A stretch of DNA of 64,000 nt from Geosiphon pyriformis (Eukaryota; Glomeromycota; Glomeromycetes; Archaeosporales; Geosiphonaceae). The notes beneath the pieces were generated by a model. That model had not been told where the DNA came from. It saw nothing but the letters and a program-made list of their open reading frames with translations, and did no database searches. The first letter of the stretch is position 1; every line of letters begins with the position of its first letter. The position numbers and the translations under genes were made by a program. The stretch lies in the NCBI GenBank assembly GCA_016748015.1, contig JAAOMT010000400.1, positions 186,001 through 250,000 of the forward strand, read 5' to 3'. Of the stretch, positions 9,818 through 20,869 are shown one piece after another.

Positions 9818-10547
9818 ATGAATGTACCCTACGAGCTTTATCGTACAAGCAGGTATGGAAAATGATGGTGAAGGGAAGGTTTTCAAAGTGGCCAAGAGGT
9901 TTGAATTGAGTAATAACCTGAAAGTGTATATTATTAGTATCGGTCAGGCGCTGGCTGATTCGCTTGACGATTTGATTAAGCAAGGCCACATCACTCCTCA
10001 GCTGGCAATGAAAGTTCTTACACAGGTTTGTTTTTTGGGGAATATGGCTTTCATGTATGCGTCTGTAAGCCTGAGGCCTTGTATTGTTTTGATCGAATAT
10101 TTCGGACCACATTATTCTAATTTATCACCCCTTTAACTATGATCTTATCCAACACCAAGTTTGATAAAAGTATAACAGAGGCTTTAGAGACCAAGGTTAA
10201 AAACAAAGCAACATTCAAGGTATCGTCAATTTAATGCTTAATTCTAGTTGGTTCAAAAGTTGACACCAATATATCTTACAATCAAAATACCATCTATGTC
10301 AATGCCGATTAATTATTATTCCACAATACGTATATCGCACCTTATTCCTGAAAACGATTCATTATCCAATGATCCATCAATTGTAAAGGGTGGTCATCTG
10401 CATACATACCGCTTTTGTGACGAGGTGTGGACTTTCATTATCGAGAAACCGAATTTCCGGGTTGATAATAATAATGAGCAGGTTCATGTCGAAAAGATCA
10501 AAATTGTGGCGTGTAATGCAAAGAAACCTGGTGAAACTGAGAAATAA
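9818..10547 (+). CDS. TOA2: Transcription initiation factor IIA gamma (small) subunit
   Basis: Exons 9818-9852, 9938-10025, 10160-10219 and 10389-10547, all GT-AG, give 113 residues, the usual size. The N-terminal helices read [20 protein letters not shown] then [15 protein letters not shown]. The C-terminal beta-barrel reads [16 protein letters not shown] and ends [17 protein letters not shown] gamma pairs with the TOA1 product to stabilise TBP on the TATA box. Unspliced, the first intron also reads open, which can mislead gene finders into starting inside it. The start was chosen because [10 protein letters not shown] matches the family N-terminus. Confidence 0.95.
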
Positions 10548-11040
10548 TAAAGAATAAGTTTGTTTTATGATGGTGTTGGCTTCTAATCTTCAATATTTGG
10601 TATGTGTTGGTGAATTTTGTATGGTTAATTTGTGGAATGAAATTAATACTGATAATCAAAAAGACATGGCTATTATTTTACATAGTTTTGGAAGTCTAAT
10701 AATTTTCGCATCAACCTGATATTTTAAGGGTTCGCTATCATTGTCTTATGGATAAAGAACTCTAGCTAATATCATCGACTGGATCAAGCTAATTTACTTA
10801 AAATAGTTGACATCTTTGAGGTTTAGTTATATGAATGAAAATAAAAAATCGGTAAATTCTGTAAGGGCACTATTTGGTGAATCAGACCGAGTCTCTGGGA
10901 ATATCATCCTTTACTCCAGTGGATTGGGACTTGCTTATTGGTTTCATTAAGTTGATCTTCGTTGGTTATGATGTAACAAACGAACATGTAGCATTATAAT
11001 AACCTTGGTTCATTTGACAGGTGATATTTGAATTCATGTT
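10548..11040. other. Intergenic, nothing recognised
   Basis: Moderately AT-rich 3' flank of TFIIA gamma with no coding frame or known repeat seen. Confidence 0.5.
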
Positions 11041-12250
11041 CAAAATACATTTGTAAAGCTACTTTTGATGTTATTAAATTAAAAGTTTATTTGCTATTTT
11101 AACATTAAAATTTAAATTATTAAAAAATAATATGTTTTTACTTTTTATATTAAAGCTTTAAATTATTAATTATTTTAAATTTCGCAATAATGATTTTTTA
11201 CAATTTTTTTAATTTAAACATTTTTTAATTTATATTTAATTAGACTGTTTTATTGTTTTAATTAAATTAAATCATTTGCTTTAATTTTTTTTAAAATACC
11301 AAATATTTGATTTATAATTTAATTAATTATAATTATTATATAAATACAAGTTTCTTTTTGATTGTTATTACCAAAATTTTTATTGATAATTTTTTCTTTT
11401 TAATTATACTTAAGATTATAAATTTTTTTGTAATGGCTTCTGTTTTTTTTCTTATTTCTGTTGTATTTTGTAATATTTTTCTTGATATATTTGTTAATAA
11501 TAATAAAAATACTCTTAATGTTTTTGATATTGTTATTTTAATTAAATAGAAGTTTGCTGATTTGTAGTAATATATTATTGTTTATTTTAAAAAAAAAATT
11601 TATTGCTATTTTTGCTTACTAATTTATATTAATAAAAAACAATATAAAATTTTTTTTTGTTCAACTAAAAAAAAAATATTACTTTAAAAAACACTTTTAA
11701 TACCAAATTAATTGTTATTTTTTGGTTATATTGTTTTTAAAATTAGTAATTTGATTTTAAGTTAATAATTATATATTTTTTGTTTTTCTAATTTTTATAT
11801 TATTAATGTTTTATTATTGTAATTATTAAGTTTTTAAAAATTTTAAATTCAGTTTTTTTGAAAACTAATATTTTGTATAAGTGCTATATTTGGTAAAAAA
11901 ATTTTAAATATTAATATTAATATTAATACAAATATTAAAGTTTAAATTATTTATTTGTAAAATATTTTTGCCTTTTTTTTAAATTTTTTTTTAAGTTTGC
12001 TAATGATTTTAAAACCATTAATTTATTTTTTGTTAATGTAAAATTATATGTTAATGCTTTTATTTTTTGATTTTTATTATTATTGTATCTTTGGCTGTTT
12101 TTGCTATTGGTTTTATAATTAATTCTAGATTGAATTCTTTAAAATTTTAGATCTTTGGTTTAATTTTTTTGATTAAGTTTATTATTAAATTATTTAGTAT
12201 TATAATTTAAAAATTTAGTAAAAAAATGATAAATTAATATAAATTATTTA
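11041..12250 (+). pseudogene. AT-decayed ORF1 fragment of the F/G retroelement type
   Basis: With stops read through, the plus strand at about 11455-11590 gives VVFCNIFLD, then NNNKNTLNVF, then YIIVYFKK. This lines up with AVVLCDMPLD, ANIKTALSLF and YMVVHFEK in element G. About 130 codons further, FGYIVFKISNLI matches FGCTAFEISNII. Nearly all changes are C to T or G to A. The start of ORF1 is missing because TFIIA gamma lies where it would be, so the copy is 5'-truncated. The 3' limit is uncertain. Confidence 0.45.
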
Positions 12251-13730
12251 ATTATAATATAATATAATAATAATTTTAGAAAGATAATAATTAATATAAT
12301 AGTAAATATTATTTTATAATAACAATAAACATTAATTTGCAATAATAGCAAACACTAATTGGTAATAGCAATAAACACCAAATTAAAATATTAAAAAGAA
12401 AATATTATAATATGTTTTTTTTTAAAATTATAAACATATATATATATAATAATTTTAATATTAAAAAAACAATCTTGTTAGCTTTTAATTTTTTATATTA
12501 ATTATTTTTTAGCTTTACTTTTAAATAAATATTCAAAAAAACTTTTAATTAAAAAAAATTATTAAAAATATTAAAATCTAAATTATTATAATCTAAAGTA
12601 TTAAGAAACTTATTTGTGTTATTTATTAAATAAAACTATTATTTATTAGCTAAATCTTTTAAAAAAATAATTTCTAATTAAAATTATTTATATTATTATA
12701 AATTAATAAAAGTTTTATTGTAAAAATTAAGAAAAATACTAAAAACTATTAATATTTTGTATTTTTAAATTAAAAAAACACTTTAAATAATTGTAAAATA
12801 ATCTTAAAAAATACTTCAAAACAACAAATAGATTTTAGTTCAGCTTTTAAAAAAAGTACATAAATATATATAATAATTAAAAATTGAGAAATCACTTATA
12901 TTATAATATTAATATTATTATATAAATAAAATTAAGAAACTTATAAAAGATTAATTGTAAATAAAACAAAAAAATTAACAATATACCAAAAAAACAAATC
13001 TGTAATATTTGGTTTTTTGGTAATTCTAATTATTATTATTTAAATAATAATATATATAAAAATTTTAAAATAATAAAAAATATAATTATTATAGTAAATA
13101 CTACTAAAAAATTTGCTAATTTTTTAATTAGTTTGTTTAAAAATTTTATTAGTTTTAAGATTAAATAGATTTTGATATTATAAATAAAAATAAACAATAA
13201 AATAATTAATTATTTAATAATTTTATAACAAATATATAACTTTAATATCAAATATAGTATTAAAAAAACTAGATTATTTCTAAATATATTTATTTTTAAT
13301 AATAAAAATTTAAATAATTTTATTGTTAAACTTTAAAAATTAGGTTTTTTTTAATTCTTTTTAATTTAAAATAGTTATTATTTTAACTAATTTAAATAGT
13401 TAATTATATATAAAAAACATAAATTATACTTATTTAAAATTTTTTATGATTATATAATAATAAATAATAATTAAATTATATTTATTAATTAATAAAAAAG
13501 TTATTACAACAATTATAATAAGTAATTATTATTTTTCAAAAAAACTTAAATATTATAATTATAAAAATAAATATTTTAAAATAATGTTAATTATTAATAA
13601 AAAATTTTTAATTATTAAATATTGTTTTAAGTATTAAAATTTTAATTATTTTGTTTTTAACTATAAAATGTTTTTATTTTTTTTCAAGTTTTTGTTTAGA
13701 TTTATAATTAAGTTTAAGATTTTTAAATTT
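12251..13730. other. Extremely AT-rich DNA, no recognisable gene
   Basis: Mostly A/T runs. A short imperfect repeat of about 22 bases, with TAATAGCAA and AAACAC/T blocks, lies at about 12315-12385. Decayed retroelement sequence is likely but cannot be named. Confidence 0.5.
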
Positions 13731-13743
13731 TATTTTGCTAATA
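13731..13743. repeat. Left target-site duplication of LINE A
   Basis: TATTTTGCTAATA, repeated exactly at 20648-20660 on the other side of LINE A. Confidence 0.85.
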
Positions 13744-13882
13744 TATAATAAATGAACTCTTTCTTTTGTTGATCTCCCAGTCACAACGAGAGCATTGAGT
13801 CGTTGTTGAAATAGCCTTCTTTTTCCCTTTTCCCCTTTATCTTTCTCCAGTTATTTCTTCAGACATTCCCCTTTTTGTAGCT

Positions 13883-15835
13883 ATAGAACCGGTGGGCTTT
13901 GCTGCTGGTGGTTCTGGGTTCGTTTCGGCTGGGTTGGGGACCCGGTCTGGTGTCAAAAATAAGCGTTCGGTTGGTCCTCAATCTCGCGGTGCGTCCTATA
14001 AAAAGCTGAAGAAACCTGTGGTGGTTGGCGGTTTGGTGGAGTCATTTGCTGGTGTCTTGAACGTTATGGATGAAAGTGGTGACAGACTTAACATTGAACG
14101 GTCGTGGGCTAGCGAGGTTAACAGTGAAGTGGACAGCGTAAGTGGCGTTTTGGACTTGGATAACTTGGAAAACATCGTCGCTGAGGAAACTAGCTATGCA
14201 GAGTCGGATGCAGGTTTGGACGACAACATGAACAATGCCATGTTAAGGAAGACGCATACCTGCACCTATGTTCTGAACAGTAAGCCGCCACCTCTCTCTT
14301 TCAACATTCTAAGTGATGGTAAAGACACTTTGCCTCTTTCGAGTCTTAAATTTTGTGGGTCCAATCGCCTTCCTCCAGTCAGGTTACGTGCACCAGAGAA
14401 ACAGAGTTTTAATTTGTCAAAATCATTTGCATTGGACATTGAGCTATCTGCCGTGCCTGGCAAAACTAATGGTGATAAGTTGGTTTCAATCAAAAAAATT
14501 TTTTATTGCGTTGATGGATTTGGGAGAGCCTCAACTCCCTCAAAATTCCCAAGGATCATCAGATCCTCTTTTACATCTGAAATTAGTTTGAATAAGGCTA
14601 GGGAAATGGCGATTGGTGAGAAAATTTTGGTAAATAATGATCTAAGAAAAGTAAACAGCCGTTCAGATTGGGAGGTGATCGTCAAGGAAATCCCAGTAGA
14701 TCTTTCCAAATTGGCAATTGAGGCGGTGTTCTCCAGGTTTGGCAAGATTGTTTCAATCAAAGTGCAGCTTATTGGTCTTTGGCAAAAGGCCCTGGTAGAA
14801 TATAAATCATCTGAGATAGCTGATTTGGTCGCAGCTAGATGATCTGTGCTCATGGGAAAGGATTCAGTCCGAATGGCAAAAGCATGTATTGATAAACAAA
14901 CGTGAGTATCGAGGGATCAGCATCGGGCTTTACTTTATACTCTTCCAGTTGGCACTAATGTTCATGACCTCTCCAATTTGTTGGAATCATATGGTGGGAA
15001 GACTTGTTATATCGGCCGTAACCCTAGTTTATATGTTCATGATAGATGTGCCATAATTTGTTTTGGTGATGAGGCATCCAAATTGGCTGCTATTGGTACT
15101 GTTCCAGTTTTCAGGAATGTGAGTTTGCATTGAGCTGGTCTTTCTTTGGCCAGTTGTGCTTGTTGTAAACAATTTGGTCATGTTTCGGTCAATTGTTCTT
15201 TGGGTGTGTATTCTGGTGTTCGAAGAAGAAGGGTGGTTTCTGAGCAAGATCGGGTTCGTTTAGCTGGGATATATAAGAAGAAGTCGGCCCCTGTCGCTTG
15301 TCCAGTTTCTTTTGGTGAGAAGACGTGGGCCCAAGTGGCAGGCAGTTCCCCCTCTCGCATTGTCTCTTCAGGTGCTCCTGGTGTCAGTTTGGTCTCTGGT
15401 TTGATGGCTTTCTCAATGGATTCCTCCTTGTCTGGTGCCGCTGATCTAGGTGGTCGCCTAGCTGTGCTGGAACACTCCATAGAAATTCTTTCAGACCAAG
15501 TTTCACTCATTTTAAAGAAGTTAAGTTTCGTTGACTTGGTGCCATTGGCATCTTTTCCCTCAGCTCTTCCTTTGGTGTCTCCAACTGCTGTTGTTTCAGA
15601 TATGGACCTGGGTTTGGAATTGGATGGCATGTTGTTGTTGTCTGCCTCTTCTTCTCCTAATGTTGGTGGGTCAGTTGTTGATTTCAGTCCGAGCAGTTCT
15701 AAGATTTTGACTGCCAAGATTGGCAGTTTGGAATTGAATATGATGGCTCTTGAGGCTTCAATTCGCTCAGTCTTAGATAGATTGGATCATCTGCGTTCTG
15801 GATCAGGTTCGTTGGCTTTTCCTCCATCTCAATGA
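13883..15835 (+). pseudogene. LINE A ORF1 (RRM-like and CCHC nucleic-acid-binding protein), inactivated
   Basis: One frame of 651 codons. The start codon aligned with that of LINE C is ATA instead of ATG (13883-13885). Stops at 14840, 14903 and 15131 are all TGA where LINE C has TGG. Content: a low-complexity basic N-terminus; an RRM-like fold (EIPVDLSKLAIEAVFSRFG, then QKALVEY); a zinc knuckle CACCKQFGHVSVNC (C-x2-C-x4-H-x4-C); and a C-terminal heptad-like region (LAVLEHSIEILSDQVSLI) that may oligomerise. ORF1 proteins of this kind bind LINE RNA. Its stop overlaps the ORF2 start as ATGA. Confidence 0.9.
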
Positions 15836-18800
15836 GTGGTTTAGTTTGGAAATTTGCTACGTGCAATGTTTGGGGTATCAATGTTCCTGCGAAACAAGCG
15901 GATGTTGTTCGTTGGCATGTGAACTCAGGAAATATGGTTTCTTTTATCACTGAGACTAAGTTGAGGTTCTCTTCTGGGCCGTGGATAAAGGATAAGTTTG
16001 ATGGAGTGCGAGTATTTTCTTCTGGCTTGGATAAGGGTTTCATGGGTGCCAGGGTTGCGATTGTTATGAACACTTCTTTGGCCCGTCATGTATTCAAGGT
16101 GGAGGAGATTCCTGGTCGGGTTATTTCTGTTCGGCTCCTGTTTAAGGGCAAGCTCTCGGTTACTGTTTTGGGGTTGTATGCTGGTGCCTCCTCTGGGGCT
16201 AGATTTGGTCAGGCTTCTGAAGTTAACACCCTCATTGTAAAGATGGTCAATTCCAGCAATTTTGTTGTCTTGGGTGGGGACCTTAATGAGAATAGATCTG
16301 GTAGAAGTGTTAGTTTCAAGTTTTGTTTGAGTTTGGGTTTAGTCAATTTATTTGTTGGTCATCATTTGGCTAATTCTTATACATGGAGCAATTCGAGAGG
16401 AGTTGGGAAAACGATTGATTACATTTTTGTTGGTGGTAATCTGTCTTCTGCTGTTGCTGGTCATCAAGTTGTTTCTGTTTCGGATTTCTTTGACACCGAT
16501 CACAAGGCAGTTGTGGTTTCAGTCGGTTTGGGTGGGCTTCTAGATGTACAATTGAACAGTTTGCGCAAGCAGGCGAATAAGGATTGTTGGAAGTTCAAAA
16601 TCAGGAATGCTGACTGTGTTGGATGGGCTAAGTTTAAGGATCTCTCGTCAGCTAAACTTTTGTCTTTGGGTGAGGTGTTCTCTGGTGCCAAAATACATGG
16701 TGATGTGGATGCTATGTGGACAGTTCTGGTGGAAGCTGTGGTGGATTCTGCTGATGTGACATTTTCGAGGCATTGGTTTAGTAAATTCAAGTGTTCGAGA
16801 AACAAACATTCTTCTAGGTTTTTTGGTCTGGAATTGTTGGTGGCCAAGATTGTCAAGAAATTTTGCTCTGGTGACTTGCTGGGCACTGATCGTCTTGTGA
16901 GTAAATGGTTGACTCTGAATGATGCGAAGGCTCGTGCTTTCAAGGATTTGGTTGGCTCGGGTGTTAAATCTGATGTTGTTGTTAGGCATTTGTCATTGGT
17001 TTGTAGAGATTACAGGAGGTCGAAGATGTTTGAATCAAAGTTGGCTGAGGAAGCTTTGGTTAGGAAGGCGATTGAGAAGTGCATGGATAATTTCTGTTCG
17101 GATAAGGGTAGTATGATCAGGAGTGTGTTGGAAAAGCCTTTTTGCAAAGTTGTGTTGGATCACTTGATAGTTGATAATAATCTGGTTTTGTTGCCTGAAG
17201 AAGTGAAGTCCAATGTGGATGGAATAATGGAGGGGTGGACGAGGAAACGCTCTGTGCAGTCAGTGCTTCCTGATCTTTGGGCTCATCAGTACGCACCTTT
17301 GGACTATGTTCGGGATGATGCTTTTTCAGGTGTTATGAGTGCAATCAGTATGGGCGAGTTACTTTCTGTTGTTGGTGGTCTTCTTGATGGCAAGGCTGCT
17401 GGTTTGTCTGGTGTTCCTAATGAATTATAGAAACATGGTGGTGAGGTAGTTTTGGGGTGCCTGTTGGCGCTGTTTAATAAATGTTTGTTGGGTGGTGTGG
17501 TGCCCGTTTTGTGGAAGAGGGCTTGGGTGTCTATGATTCCTAAGCCTTATGACTGGGATGGAGTTCTTACGAACACTCGGCCCATTGCTTTGATTGAGAC
17601 TGCCAGGAAGATTCTTTCCAAGATTCTGTCTGACCATATTTCAATGGCTTGTAGCAAGTTCAATGTTCTTCAGGGGGACAACTTTTTGGTGCTGAAGGGT
17701 ACGTCAACACAATCTCCGGTGTTTGCTGTCGGTTTGGTAATTGAGGATGCCATTGAGAAGAATAGGGAGTTATGGTTGGTCTTGTAAGATATGCAGAAAG
17801 CTTACGATTCAGTTGGATGGCATCATTTAAGAGCTAGTTTGCAACGTGTCAAGATGTGTGAGAGGTTCATAAGGTTTTTTGGTGGTATTCATGAGGATAG
17901 GGTTAATAAGGTGATGACTGACTTTGGTTTGTCTGGTGGTTATAAGGTGCATGATGGGCTGGACCAGGGTGAGGTCTTTTCACCACTTCTTTGGAGGATT
18001 TTTTACGATCCGCTTTTGTGTGAGGTTAAAAGGCACAAACAATTGTGTGGGTACTGAATTGATACTAAGTTTGTCTCGAAATCTGGCAGAATTGAGGGCA
18101 GTAGTGGTTTGACATCGTATTTTTCGGCTGGTGCGTTTGTCAATGATATGATCTGGGTTGGAAATTGTCAGGCTTCTACTCAATATGCTCTGAACATTGC
18201 CAGTGAATTTTTTGTGATCAATGACATTTCTATCAATAGTGAGAAGATGGTGGCTATTTCCATCAATCAGGGCGTTAAAGTTGCTTCACTGAACATTTGT
18301 GGTTAGCCAATCTCTATTGCCAAGAAAGGGGAAGCACATCAGTATCTGGGTATTTTTCTGTCGACTGAGGGGCTCTCCAAGCCGAGTGTTGCCAAGGCTC
18401 ATGCGGATGTACGTTTCTTTGTCAATGTTGTGCTTAAGAAGGCTATTACAGACAAACAATTCTCGTATCTGGTGTTGGCTGTTTTGCAGCCTATTGTTAG
18501 CTATCGTACTCAATTCAGTTTTGTCTCATCTAATGTTTGTCACAAGTGGGATGTCTTGGTTAGAAAGGGTCTTAGGTCCAAGGCCTGTCTCCCCCGTGAT
18601 TTTCCTGACGCTGCTTTGCATCATCCCTCATTGTATGGCCTAAAGCCTTTTGAGCAGGTGCAGTCTGAAGGGAAGGTTGCTGCTTTGATGGCATTCTCTA
18701 ATGCTTTTGGCATTCTTGGGCGTTTGTTTAGACATAGGTTTTTAGACCTACAGGTTCTTGGTTGGGCTCCTTTGGATCCTTTGCAGTTTCCGGTCAGGTT

Positions 18801-20517
18801 GCATGTTAGTCCGGTGAACAATTTTTTGGCTGGGATGGTGAAGATCTTTCTGGGCAATGAGCTTACTTTGGTGAACAACCTCCCCACTGCATTTCATAGT
18901 CCTGGTCGGTTCCTGTTGTCCTCTGTTCTTGGAAAGTCTCTGTATTTTGATTCGGTCAAATCTCTTAAACATTTTGGTGTCACTTTTGGTGATTGGCTTT
19001 TTGATAAGAAAGGTGTTTTGTTGGATTGGAAAACTTTTCGTCGTTGGAAGAAGTTGGATCCGCATGGCCCTGTGCCTCACTGGTTTATGGTTTCTTCTGA
19101 GTTTTTGAAAGGTCAGGGTTACTCATTTTCTGGTTCTGTTGGCTCAGCAAAAAAGCTTGGTTTGGACATTTTGAGGTCTGGGGAGTTTTCTGCGGTTAAA
19201 GATGAATTGCATGACATTTGGTCAGGCTCTTTTGAAGTTTTCACGGATGGGTCTTTGAGAAATGCAGGCTCTGCTGAGGTTGCCTGTGGTGCTGCTGCGT
19301 ACTTTCTGGTCTTGGATATGAGTATTGGTGTCGCTGTTCGTGGTCTTTTGTCATCTACTATGGCCGAGTTACAGGCTGTTGCTTTGGCTTTGGAGTGTGT
19401 TCTTTCTTCAAGTACTGTGGTGTTGCGTCTTGACAGCCAGGCTGCCATTGACGCATGTGTGTCTAAGATGTCTTTGGTTGCTTCTGATTTCCGTAATCAA
19501 TGCTGGCTGGAAAGGCGTCATATTTTCAATTTGGTCAGGGATAAGGATCTTAGTGTAAGTTGGGTTAAGATGAAAGGACACTCTGGGATTCTTGGTAATG
19601 TGAGAGCTGACTTGGCTGCTGAGGCTGCCTCTGGGTCTCCCTTTTCCCTTTGTGCCAATGTGCGTGAACATTTTTTGGTTGCTGAGGGTGTCGCTGTTTC
19701 TGGTAATGCCCATCATTTTGTCAGAAATATTTTTCGATCAATTCGTTGTGCTTGTTGGGAAGCTGGGCCTGGTTGTGATGTAGTTCCGGATGCAATGATT
19801 GGTTGCATAGACTGGGTTGTCACGGCGAAGGTGTGGCATCCTGATTCTCATATGCTTGCTGGGTTCACTAGCCGCACATCCTCATCGCTTCGCACTTATG
19901 TTATGAAGGCTGTGCACAGGAGGTTGCCGGTGGCCATTAGGAAGAGGTTGTATAATAAATGCTACCCTAGTGTGTTGTGTTTGTTTTGCGATGAGGTGGA
20001 GTTCTCTGACCACGTTTTTACTTGTGTTCATGAGTCTGGCATTCATGGTGAGATTTTGGCAGAGGCTTCTGCTCATTGGTCAGCTTTGGCTGGTGGTTCC
20101 TCTGCTTCTGCTGTGTTGCGGGTTTTGTCTCAATGTTCCATTGATGTTGGGCTGTACACTTTGGTGTGCAAAGGGTTTGTGCTGGAAGAGTGGTATGAGG
20201 AGGCTTGCAATGTTTTTGAAGATAAAAAGGTGGCCACTGCTAGGATTGTTGATTATGTTAGGTTCGTTGTTGGTCTACATCGTGCTAAGGTATGGTTGGC
20301 TAGAGCCAGCCACCGGGTGGTGATGGAGAAGGCTGGTCTGGTCTGTGATGTTGGTGTTATTTCTGGGCTCCCTTGTGGTGTGTCTTCGGTTTTGTCTGAC
20401 AGTGTTGTAAGATTGCTTGGTTTGGCCAATTTCTTTGCTGTTAGCTTTGGTCGTCGGAAGCCTTTTTGTTTCTTTTCTGGTCTGGGTGGCAGTGTGCGGG
20501 TAGTTATAGATGTGTAA
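15832..20517 (+). pseudogene. LINE A ORF2 polyprotein: AP-endonuclease, reverse transcriptase, RNase H, zinc finger; inactivated
   Basis: One frame of 1562 codons with four internal stops (17428 TAG, 17785 TAA, 18055 TGA, 18304 TAG) and no frameshift. The endonuclease has ATCNVWG (N-terminus), VVLGGDLNEN (about residue 143), KTIDYIFVG (about 192) and DTDHKAVVVS. The RT has DMQKAYDSVGW (about 653), GLDQGEVFSPLLW, then AFVNDMIWVG (about 768), where the usual FVDD has become FVND through a GAT to AAT change. The RNase H has FTDGS, MAELQAV, RLDSQ and KGHSG. The C-terminal finger is CLFC followed by DHVFTC. Four of the seven premature stops across ORF1 and ORF2 replace tryptophan. Confidence 0.93.
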
Positions 20518-20647
20518 TGTTGCCTTGTCTGGCCTGAGTGGCTAGCCACATGTAGAAAGTGCGTGAGTCGCGTTTAGTTTGAACCTCTTAGTTTGGTTCT
20601 ATGTACTAGATAGCGATTGGGCTACACTCGTTAAATGCATTAAATAA
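20518..20647 (+). other. LINE A conserved 3' untranslated tail
   Basis: The block GCCTGAGTGGCTAGCCACAT, followed by GTAGAAAGTGCGTGAGTCGC and GCTACACTCG, recurs in copies B, C, D, E, F, G and H. It is presumably the structure that the element's reverse transcriptase recognises to prime. Confidence 0.85.
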
Positions 20648-20660
20648 TATTTTGCTAATA
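20648..20660. repeat. Right target-site duplication of LINE A
   Basis: TATTTTGCTAATA, identical to 13731-13743. Confidence 0.85.
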
Positions 20661-20869
20661 CTAAGTTATATACTAAAATTATCAAATTTTTTTTTGATTA
20701 TTTTTGTTTTTATTAATAATATTAAATTTTTAATTAATTTTAAATTGGTTTTCTAAAATTTAAGTTAATATTATTATTTTAAAATTACAAATTTAAACAT
20801 TTTTTATTGAATATTAATAATTCTAATTAATTATATATATATTTTTATTTATTTATTTAATAAGTAAAG

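Larger units (their letters stand above)
13744..20647 (+). mobile_element. Full-length non-LTR retrotransposon LINE A
   Basis: A 6904-base two-ORF LINE of the AP-endonuclease type with RNase H. It lies between 13-bp duplications, with a 5' UTR (about 13757-13882), ORF1, ORF2 and a 130-base 3' tail that ends in an AT-rich terminus. It is a sharp GC-rich island in DNA that is almost pure A/T on both sides, and so is much younger than its surroundings. ORF1 has three and ORF2 four in-frame stops, but there are no frameshifts. The clade within the RNase-H-bearing LINEs was not determined. Confidence 0.93.

Noticed and set aside
11307-11549. 80-codon hydrophobic plus frame
   Set aside because: Explained as a stop-free stretch in the decayed ORF1 copy; the hydrophobicity comes from AT-rich codons.
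14840-18306. TGA/TAG at Trp positions as possible stop-codon recoding
   Set aside because: Most Trp positions are still TGG, TAA also occurs, and start codons and catalytic residues are damaged by the same transitions. Decay explains it better.
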